NCBI GenBank assembly: GCA_028565635.1
Contig: JAOXYB010039817.1
Span: 1-13,191 of the forward strand
Direction of reading: 5' to 3'
Origin: Phoronis ovalis
Lineage: Eukaryota > Phoronida > Phoronidae
Length of the DNA stretch: 13,191 nt
The notes under the pieces are model-generated. The model was not told the origin of the DNA. It searched no databases and saw only the letters and a list, made by a program, of their open reading frames with translations. Of the stretch, positions 1 through 6,465 are shown piece by piece. The translations under genes and the position numbers were made by a program. Each line of letters opens with the position of its first letter. Position 1 is the stretch's first letter.

Positions 1-368
1 AAATTTCAAACCAGTGGCCCGCCTTTGAAACAATGTTGCAAATTAACAGAGTTATTTATCAAAATTTTGAGACACATTTTAGTGCTAGACACGTGGCATT
101 TTCGGATGCAATTTGAATTACACGATTTCCTCAAAAGGTGTAAAAGTTAAATTCTTATAAAATTAAAACTGTAGTTTTTCCGATAAATGGCAGAAATTTC
201 GTTACCATGGCAACAAATTGGACCAAAATGTAATCGGATTGAAAGAAAAGAAACTGACTAAAAATAAAATGTATACATTATAATACTTTTAGTGTATAGT
301 TTTTTAAAAAGATACATTGTAACAAAGATAACTAAAAAATAAACGGTTCTCGCCCCCTTAAAATCAAT
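1..368. other. AT-rich upstream region, no gene seen
   Basis: Apart from the X-box at 201-214, no exon with plausible splice sites or family motifs was seen on either strand. TATA-like AT-rich words around 268-285 could belong to a promoter of the lectin gene, but nothing fixes a start site. Confidence 0.4.
201..214. promoter_or_regulatory. Perfect RFX X-box
   Basis: The bases are GTTACCATGGCAAC, a near-palindrome that fits the RFX consensus of GTNRCC, two bases, then GGYAAC. X-boxes are the standard promoter element of cilia genes in animals. It lies 220 bp upstream of the lectin ATG, but a secreted lectin is not an obvious RFX target. It may serve a divergent gene left of the window. Confidence 0.6.
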
Positions 369-437
369 ATGGTTCGTAAAAGTAAAGAGATTCCATTCGG
401 AAAAACGCCAGCGTGCGAATTGCTAAAAAATTCATGA
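369..437 (+). other. Upstream ORF overlapping the lectin start
   Basis: An ATG at 369 opens a 22-codon frame that ends with TGA at 435-437. That stop overlaps the lectin ATG at 434 as ATGA. If the transcript starts upstream of 369, this uORF would limit initiation at 434, or permit reinitiation at 434 or 440. The transcription start is not known, so its relevance is inference. Confidence 0.35.
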
Positions 438-725
438 AAATGACGGGCCTTCTGCTTTTTATCATTGTGGTGTACAACAGGATAGTAACTGTAACAAACA
501 AGGACAGACATGTACAGTTTAATTGTTTAGACAACCAACATCTTACAACAACGACTGTTCAAGAATTTCAGGATGTCTCTTTGGCTGAATGCGCAGCTAA
601 CTGTTTAAACACATTCGGTAACGAATGCAATTGTTTTGGTTACAACAAGAATGAAATGTTGTGCCTGGTTAAACAAGTACCTGGGCAGGCTGTAACCGAC
701 GCTGTATGGAATTTGTATGAACGCG
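434..725 (+). CDS. Lectin gene exon 1: signal peptide and PAN-like module
   Basis: The first in-frame ATG is at 434; a second at 440 would drop two residues. The open frame extends upstream to 413 only through non-ATG codons. The exon ends at 725 before GTAAGT, a strong donor, leaving phase 1. If the intron were retained, translation would stop at 781. The first-intron position between the PAN-like module and the lectin domain fits modular exon shuffling. Confidence 0.75.
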
Positions 726-2401
726 GTAAGTGTGATTATCTAACAAAACATTTCACGTCTGTGTTAAACCCCAACTTGTAAAATAATCGTATCAGGTTGA
801 CCTGAAGTGCGTTTTCAGCTCATAAAAGCTGTACTTCCCTTTATGTCGCTGTTGGTGTGAGATTTAGTTGTTTGAAGCCGAGCTAGGGGTACGTGCGCAA
901 ACGAAAAATCGTGATAAAGGGATATTTTTTTTACAATTAGGCTGGTACGGTAACGTGCGTTACACGTTAAGGATATATATATTTAGCTAAATATTGGCAA
1001 ATAGGTATTGTTTTAGAATGTAAATCTCCCAAAGGGTTTGCTACTCAACATTAGATGTAGGTATTAAAACGGGTATATTTTCACCATCAGATGTGAAAAA
1101 TCAAGGTGGCTTAACCAGCTCGGCAGCATGGTTACTTATCTGAAGCTAATTTAGAAGAAAATCCAAAAACATATATATTAAAATCAGCAATTCAATTTCT
1201 TTCTGTGTAGTCCTCTCTGAACATGTATCAAATAAAATGTATAAAAATACCTGTGTTTAGTCATGTTCTGGAACTGGACCCAATAAATTAACAACATCCC
1301 TACAGGATGTACCTTGTGTCGTGTGTGAGGTGTTTCAGACGTTAATTAAACTTTATGCGTTGTACACACAAAACTGAAAAAAAATATCTGCAACAGCCAA
1401 CCCATGCCCACGTGTTTAAGTTTCAAAAAAAATAATTTGTGAATAAAATTTAATGCGGATTTTCAAAAACATGCCAGCTAAACCTTTATTATATATAGTA
1501 TTAATATATATGGTCCATAACCTGAATTACGAGTATATGTGTACGGTCATACAGTAGGTAATAATTGGGTAATATAATAGTACAATTTGTTTTATGATAC
1601 ATTTGTAGAATCATGTGCTGCTGGTTGGAGTCAGTACTCTAAGAGCTGCTATAAAGTGTTTACCAATTCTTTAAATTGGGCTAATGCCAAATTGGCATGC
1701 GAAGGTGAGAATGGTCAACTGGCTGTTGTAAATGACAGTGGAAAGAGCAAGTTTGTTGCAAGCTTGAGTGCAGGTATGTACTATATTAACAATGAAAGCA
1801 AATGGCTTAGATTATTACTTTTTAGATACAGCTTTTAGATATATTATCTGATATTATAGTACTGTGTTAGATCATTCTATTTTTCGGTGCAACTAATTGC
1901 AATTACATAGTTTAAAATGTTTCTATGGGCCACAATTTTTATGCGTAATGGGTCCTTAATTCTTTAAAATTATACTGCACTTCATTTGTTATAAATGCAA
2001 GCGACCGCATCACAATTGGCAGACAGCATGATGAGTGTTTAAAGTTTCAGAATCTTGAAGAGTCCGTATTTCGAATTATTGATTAAACAAATGTGCAGTA
2101 TTAATATATAGTATCCTGAGCAATGTACGTCGAACAAATAAACGACGCGAAATATTTTGTTATAGATTCGCGGAAATGGATCGGTCTGACTGACGCTGAA
2201 ACTGAAGGTCAGTGGACATGGGTCAACACTGACAGTATATCGTTTCAAAATTGGAGGCCCAACGAACCAAATGGGGGACATGGAGAAAATTGCGTAGCCT
2301 TGTATGGTACTAACCCGGACTCAATTGGCTGGACAGACTATTCGTGTTCTTCTTCGTTTGTATATGCTTGTGAAATAATTCTGATGCCGTGTGTCATTTA
2401 A
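434..2401 (+). CDS. Secreted PAN/Apple plus C-type lectin domain protein (3 exons, 230 aa)
   Basis: Spliced model: exons 434-725, 1609-1773 and 2166-2401 (693 nt with stop). Both introns are GT-AG and phase 1, and both junctions rebuild sensible codons (GAA, then GAT). Residues 1-22 hold a hydrophobic stretch (LLLFIIVV) that fits a signal peptide or signal anchor. Residues 27-97 resemble a PAN/Apple module, with Cys 31, 53, 57, 65, 67 and 77 and the pattern SLAECAANCL...CFGYN. Residues 98-222 are a long-form C-type lectin domain: Cys 100, 111, 128, 195, 213 and 221, WIGL at 157-160, EPN at 186-188, ENC at 193-195 and WTD at 208-210. EPN is the mannose-type calcium site of the family, but the usual WND is WTD, so calcium-dependent sugar binding is uncertain. 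It is probably an extracellular recognition or immune-type lectin by family analogy. The N-terminal start is the least certain part. Confidence 0.8.
726..1608 (+). other. Lectin intron 1
   Basis: This is a GT-AG phase 1 intron of 883 nt. It is AT-rich and holds short AT-alternating runs near 972-982 and 1490-1511. No coding potential was seen. The 14-base word AGTATTAATATATA at 1497-1510 recurs near the end of intron 2. Confidence 0.7.
1609..1773 (+). CDS. Lectin gene exon 2: N-terminal half of the C-type lectin domain
   Basis: The acceptor is atttgtag ending at 1608 and the donor is GTATGT at 1774. The exon is 165 nt and symmetric phase 1-1. It encodes ESCAAGW..., the paired Cys of the long-form hairpin, then the first helix with NWANAKLAC and the QLAVVN strand that are typical of C-type lectin folds. 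Confidence 0.85.
1774..2165 (+). other. Lectin intron 2
   Basis: This is a GT-AG phase 1 intron of 392 nt. The AG at 2110-2111 would bring in a TGA at once, so it is not used in frame. The AG at 2119-2120 stays open in frame and could be an alternative acceptor. Confidence 0.65.
2166..2401 (+). CDS. Lectin gene exon 3: WIGL to the C-terminus
   Basis: The acceptor gttatag ends at 2165 and keeps phase 1. The exon encodes KWIGLTDAETEGQW, then the WRPNEPN long-loop region, ENC, the WTDYSC strand and the final YACE. The stop TAA is at 2399-2401, leaving a short tail after the last domain Cys. A second phase-1 acceptor at 2120 would add 15 residues in frame ahead of WIGL. Confidence 0.85.
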
Positions 2402-2416
2402 TTAAAGCAAACATAA

Positions 2417-2422
2417 AATAAA
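2417..2422 (+). terminator. Poly(A) signal of the lectin gene
   Basis: AATAAA lies 15 nt after the stop codon, so the 3' UTR may be very short. A second AATAAA at 2757-2762 is a possible distal site. Confidence 0.45.
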
Positions 2423-3747
2423 TATTAACAAAACAGGCACACATTCCCATGACTCTGTGGAATTATGTGTCTGTGATATACGTTAACATTATACAATGAA
2501 AATATATAAAAGTTGTTCAGCACACTGTTTTGTACTGTAAGGTATCAAAACCTTTAAAATTATTTATTAGTGAAATATTCTGATTACATGTTACATGTGA
2601 GCGGGGTGCAGCACGTCAGATATAGAGCGTAACTGCACACAACTTTGTAGTAAACCCCAAGAATCAACAGCCATGTTATCTTTGTACATAAAATGTCGAA
2701 CTTTGTTCTTCTTTATGATTACTATATATTATTTTGTTATAGGCTTATTGTGCTCTAATAAATACATTTGAACTCAAAAAAAGTCCCTGAAGTAAATGTT
2801 TGTAGTATATTTAGATATTGTTGGACAGTCTGCCTTTAGTTTTTGTCTGCTTATGATGCAATTCCACTGCTTATGATCAAGAGTCTTGCGTGCCATGCAT
2901 TGCCCACATACTACATAAGTGTACGTTCTGTTATAATTTCACTGCGTACTATATATGCATGTAATGCATTGAACACAAAAATACTTCATAAAATAAATGT
3001 TAGTAGTATTAGATGCTAAATAAATGCAAAATAGATCGTAAAATTATCTATACTATAGTTAATAGCTAGAAAAAATCAATGAATATGGTAAAAAACGCCT
3101 ACAATTTTAAAGCGCTTATTAAAATTTTAACAATGTCATTGATTCCCAGCAATAGTAATTCGATCTTTGTGTTTTTTCCGTTTATTCAATTTCTAGGGAC
3201 TAACGATCTTGTATATTAATTCAGACCCGTTGACATTTGAATATAATATGCAAGAAGGTATGATTATATAAAAGCATACATTTTTATATAGTGTTTGCTT
3301 AAGATTCAAAAGAGCTCTTTTGTTTAAATGTATGTACCGTAGATATTCTGAATTATACTTTGCTTTACACCGGGGCAGAAGCTGCCAGCAAACTTAAACT
3401 CAGCAACGCATTCTGACACAGAAATTGAACGTTGTGCATAATAAATCATTTGTCAAGGAAATATATTAACATAATTGTTTTAATAAACTAAACAATTGAA
3501 AAATCCAATATATTAAAGGAGAATAGAAGTACGCGCATGGGACAGTTAAAATCTCAAAGAATTGCAAAAAGGAGAGGAATAGAATGCCGATCACCCTCTC
3601 TGGCACTTAAATCAGACGTACCCTGCTTAAATCACCGTATTCTAAATAAGTCAATGTTATATTTTTATGGTATGTGCTTGATCCCAGATAGGAATCCAAT
3701 TTTTTTTTACTTATTGTGTGTAACCCAAATTGGCAGCTCCAAAGTAC
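2423..3747. other. Gene-poor AT-rich stretch
   Basis: No convincing exon was found. The - strand was searched for the missing C-terminal protease segment (His and NSWG-type Asn motifs) without success. CTGCTTATGAT occurs twice at about 2848-2878. A 42-codon open frame on the - strand near 3330-3455 has two Cys but no recognisable motif. Confidence 0.4.
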
Positions 3748-3851
3748 CTCTAGTATACAAGCGCCACCTAGTGCTCGGTATGGGTATGGACGCTGAGCAT
3801 CGGCATCGCCATTCCTAGTAATATAATTCATAGCCAAACTAGTATGTCCAT
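3748..3851 (-). pseudogene. Cathepsin-like mature-domain exon piece (NYI...YPY region)
   Basis: The acceptor AG at 3853-3852 follows a T-rich tract, and the donor is GAG before GTACTT at 3747. It encodes GHTSLAMNYITRNGDADA, then RPYPYRALGGAC. This aligns without gaps to the cathepsin L segment of the form AFxYIxxNGGIDxExxYPYxAxxGxC, keeping the YPY motif and the trailing Cys. The Cys of the preceding GCxGG motif is missing (Asp instead). Confidence 0.7.
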
Positions 3852-4270
3852 CTTTACAACCAAAAACATAAGCAAAAATTACAATAAATTTATATACAAC
3901 TAGCGTTTTAGATAAGATATGTAAAATTCGGACCTTTATACATCGTGTATTTATCGCCATCACCACCAACGTCTTTCAGTGAGCTTATCGAATGTGAATG
4001 AGTTCCTGTCTAGAATTTTTAGCATCTATTTTGGCATTAAATATGTCATTTTATTTCTAACTTAATTTACTGTCTTTACTTTTAACTGAATTTAAATTAC
4101 ATAACAACAGATACTGTGATTTTCCTATGCAACATTCTATGTGCGTTGTCCAATTTTCTTCTGTAGAATTTAACCCATTCCATGGTATAATTAATCCTGA
4201 TAAATAACATTAAAATTAAAAAATGTAGTTATATCATACAAATATGAGAAGATCTTGCATGGATTCATAC
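3852..4270 (-). other. Presumed intron of the protease pseudogene
   Basis: Matching phase 1 ends (GTATGA donor and a T-rich acceptor) support an intron of 419 nt on the - strand. No other feature was seen. Confidence 0.45.
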
Positions 4271-4319
4271 CTTCGTTATCATATTCAGGGCCACCGTAAA
4301 CATAACTCATGATATTGCC
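4271..4319 (-). pseudogene. Cathepsin-like mature-domain exon piece (VDCSGP region)
   Basis: It encodes NIMSYVYGGPEYDNE and then a GTATGA donor after 4271 in phase 1. The pattern sits where cathepsin L has NLVDCSGPxGNEGC, with the Cys replaced by Tyr. The upstream border is poorly defined. An AG at 4321-4320 is the only option that avoids an in-frame TAA, and it has a weak pyrimidine tract. Confidence 0.5.
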
Positions 4320-5043
4320 CTTTTGATTTTATAAAATGTTTTGCTTTATATTCTATATTAATGCAGTACGCTACTCAATTATTCTACATTACATCTGATA
4401 CTAATGTAACCAAATAGTTATGATTTATTAAAGGCGATTTATAGACAAACTATATAATAACGACAATACCACGGGTCGCGCATTATTGTTTCATATTTAC
4501 AAACATTCTAAACACAAACACGATTGCTTATATAACGTTCAGCCAAAGCTACAAAAACTAATAAGCTGATTTTTATATGTATTTATTATTTATTTGTTAT
4601 TTTTATAATAGTTTGTTCTTAGTTCTTTAATCACCTATATGCTAGCTGTAAGAAGTGAGCTTACTTAGCATTACTCAAAATGGAAAATACAATATTTCGC
4701 GTTGTAGATAGTACACATACACATTGCATCGGATAGGAGAAGTTCGTCGATTTATTACCGTTCACCAAACAGCTTTAAACACAAACACAATAAATAAACA
4801 CAAGTATCCACAGTCGGCTATACTGGCTTTACATGATGGTTTTAATGAATGCATTGTACCCGAAGCAAGAAAATATCGAAACTCATTTAATATAATAAAA
4901 CAAAACATTACAGTCTACGTATTACAGTGACAGTTTTACTATCCGTATGTATTTCTCCAGTATGCTTCACCAAGTAAACCTTGAACTTTCTTGAATCGAA
5001 ACGATTTCGATCGTAACTTTTTTTTTTGAAATTCTCAGTCCGT
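4320..5043. other. Region where the active-site exon should lie
   Basis: All - strand frames were read for a QGxCGSCWAF-type segment and none was found. A + strand open frame at 4724-4930 has no recognisable domain and no strong case as an exon. The stretch may be decayed exon and intron sequence. Confidence 0.4.
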
Positions 5044-5336
5044 TTAAAGTTTGAGCAAATTCTGCATGCTTAAATCTGCATACTCAGTGACACCTAGAGA
5101 AAACGATTGTTGTCCAATATCGAAATCGATCTCGGTTTCTGTTCTAAAATATATTTTACGTTTTCTTCCCACGTTTATCTTCTGAACAGTTCTTCTATTT
5201 CATACTTATTATACAGCGCTTCATATATTTTCCACTGCTGGTCTAAAGATTTGTCAATTGAATATTCAGCAAATGTTGTGGTATATAACGCGGACAGTGA
5301 GCAGAGGAATAGCACAGATTTCGCCGTCAAAGACAT
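5044..5336 (-). pseudogene. Broken I29 (cathepsin propeptide) exon with signal peptide
   Basis: The ATG at 5336-5334 opens MSLTAKSVLFLCSLSAL, a typical signal peptide with a likely cut after TTTFA. The I29 start follows (SLDQQWKIYEALYNKYE). The ERFNIN spacing E-x3-R-x3-W-x2-N-x3-I is kept exactly, but TAA at 5175-5177 occupies one spacer codon between RR and TWEEN. The frame then shifts. LGVTEYADLS, matching the family's GxNxFxD motif, is read in another frame, ending at a TAA at 5044-5046. The two parts are family-consistent on both sides of each break, so the stop and shift look like mutations rather than the edge of a chance ORF. In-frame Met codons upstream, at 5354 and 5453, are possible but give worse signal peptides. 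Confidence 0.8.
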
Positions 5337-5540
5337 TCGACGTCCTATGTTCATAAACACCAGTAATAGCCGCGCTAAACCAAGGCAACCAACGTTATAG
5401 TTACACTTCAACACAATTTTAAACAACACATAGACCATATCGTTATCTTGCAAACTTCACCTTTCGATGAGTTACTTGATTGTTTTACTAAACTGCGTAT
5501 GTATTCAAGCTTAGTTTTTAAATTTAACAAACTTAAACTT

Positions 5541-5690
5541 TGACTAGGTCGCCGGGCTAGGTCGCCCTTTTGTTTATAAATTTAATTGACCACCGGGCTT
5601 CATCAATATCATGACATGTTGATCTGTTATTTCTAATGAATAATAATGCTTATTGACCCAGTGACCCGGCCAGCCAGTGACCTTTATAGT
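5541..5690. repeat. GC-richer cluster of GGTC/GACC repeat words
   Basis: TAGGTCGCC occurs twice 13 bp apart at 5544-5565. CCAGTGACC occurs twice near 5658-5682 in opposite sense. A GACCACCGGGC lies between, and a short palindromic centre (TCATGA) sits near 5614. The two ends are loosely inverted copies. It may be a small degraded foldback element. TGACCCAGTGACCC at 5654-5667 also reads as a DR2-type nuclear-receptor half-site pair on the - strand, upstream of the protease pseudogene. Confidence 0.35.
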
Positions 5691-6216
5691 CAGTCCAGGA
5701 ATATTATGTTTCACTAATAACAACTAGTATTTTTCGATAAATCTGTCACAAAATTAATGTAACGTACCTGTTTATTGACTTGTAGCAAGGCACGTGCATG
5801 TCATTGAATTTTACTTTAGTGATCGACTGAAGTCACGTAATATGTTTCTGCAAGGATCATAATATTAGTTCTTCGTTCAATAGATAATAATATGTTTAAT
5901 TCAAAAGTTGTTGCAAACTATAAACATGCTAGTTTTAGTGCGTCAAAAATAAAAGCTTCCATCCACTGAAAAATCATTTTATCTACACATATGGTATACA
6001 ATAATAGAACAAGCCGTGTTAAAATAGTATATACTGAGTAATAGAAATGTATTTTAAAACAGCTGCGAGCGTGTGCTAAAAAAGCCTCGTCGTGTCACCA
6101 GGTGTCAGGCGTCTTTAACCAAACTATATTTGGGCGCGGATAAAATTATTATAAAACAAATGTCATTCTGTTTAAAAAAACTCATGGCCTGTAAATATTT
6201 TGTGAATTATTTCATC

Positions 6217-6248
6217 ATAAGATATAAAATTTATAAGATATAAATTAA
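6217..6248. repeat. 16-bp tandem duplication
   Basis: ATAAGATATAAA followed by ATTT is repeated immediately as ATAAGATATAAA followed by TTAA. The units are identical over the first 12 bases. Confidence 0.5.
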
Positions 6249-6286
6249 TTAAACTGACAACTGTAACGGTTTGCGTCATTTGTGAA

Positions 6287-6291
6287 CCAAT
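6287..6291 (+). promoter_or_regulatory. CCAAT box of the SPATA4 promoter
   Basis: The bases AACCAATCAG match the NF-Y core and flanks well. The core lies about 98 bp upstream of the SPATA4 ATG, a normal position for a TATA-less promoter. Confidence 0.5.
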
Positions 6292-6329
6292 CAGAAACGT
6301 TATTGCTCGCATCATGGACTGTTTGTGTC

Positions 6330-6344
6330 GTTGTTAAGGACAAC
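6330..6344 (+). promoter_or_regulatory. RFX X-box of the SPATA4 promoter
   Basis: GTTGTT, spacer AAG, GACAAC. Both half-sites fit the RFX consensus (GTHNYY and RRNAAC) with a three-base spacer. It lies 45 bp upstream of the ATG at 6389. RFX factors drive cilia and flagella genes, which agrees with SPATA4 identity. Binding is inferred, not shown. Confidence 0.55.
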
Positions 6345-6388
6345 AAAGCCGAGAAGCACCTGTACTTATTATTGTACACACCGTGAAC

Positions 6389-6465
6389 ATGGCTGGTTTA
6401 CCTCGTGAAGTTCTCAGATGGCTACAAAGTTTAGACTTAACTCAGCAGATTAAAGTACCGAAATG
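6389..6465 (+). CDS. SPATA4: SPATA4 exon 1
   Basis: The start codon context AACATGG is favourable. The exon gives residues 1-25 plus two bases of Trp26 and ends before GTAAGT at 6466. The Trp codon is completed by exon 2. Confidence 0.9.

Larger units (their letters stand above)
3748..5336 (-). pseudogene. Degenerate papain/cathepsin-L-like cysteine protease
   Basis: Three pieces read in the right order on the - strand. These are a signal peptide with I29 propeptide (5336-5044), a short mature-domain piece (4319-4271) and a second mature-domain piece (3851-3748). Pieces two and three join across a GT-AG intron in matching phase 1. The propeptide carries an in-frame TAA at 5175-5177 and a frameshift near 5105-5120. 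In the mature part, the Cys expected in the VDC motif is Tyr and the Cys of GCxGG is Asp. No active-site CGSCW segment and no catalytic His or Asn segment was seen. Family members are secreted or lysosomal endopeptidases held inactive by the propeptide. This copy looks dead; a strongly diverged non-catalytic homologue is the less likely alternative. Confidence 0.7.
5337..6286. other. Intergenic region between pseudogene and SPATA4
   Basis: This head-to-head interval shows no convincing exon. It holds the GGTC/GACC cluster (5541-5690) and a 16-bp tandem duplication of ATAAGATATAAA-type sequence at 6217-6248. It should carry the old promoter of the - strand gene and the distal promoter of SPATA4. 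Confidence 0.45.

Noticed and set aside
413-433. Lectin start at 413
   Set aside because: The codon at 413 is GTG, which is not a normal start in an animal nuclear gene. The ATG at 434 is the first standard start in the frame.
2110-2120. Acceptor at 2111 for lectin exon 3
   Set aside because: In phase 1 it reads TCC TGA at once, giving a stop.
3537-3818. 93-codon open frame on the + strand
   Set aside because: It is the antisense shadow of the cathepsin-like piece on the - strand, and its own translation has no motif.
4508-4558. Possible active-site exon on the - strand resembling cathepsin B ISDRICI (reads ISNRVCV)
   Set aside because: It lacks the catalytic CGSCW, the match is only about seven residues, a stop follows directly, and it is the wrong subfamily for the neighbouring cathepsin-L-like pieces.
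4724-4930. 68-codon open frame on the + strand
   Set aside because: No domain, no supporting splice sites and no homology I recognise; probably chance in AT-rich DNA.
5170-5180. Explaining the I29 TAA as an intron boundary (GT-AG or AT-AC)
   Set aside because: No usable donor lies before the stop, and the family match resumes in the same frame directly after it, so a point lesion is simpler.
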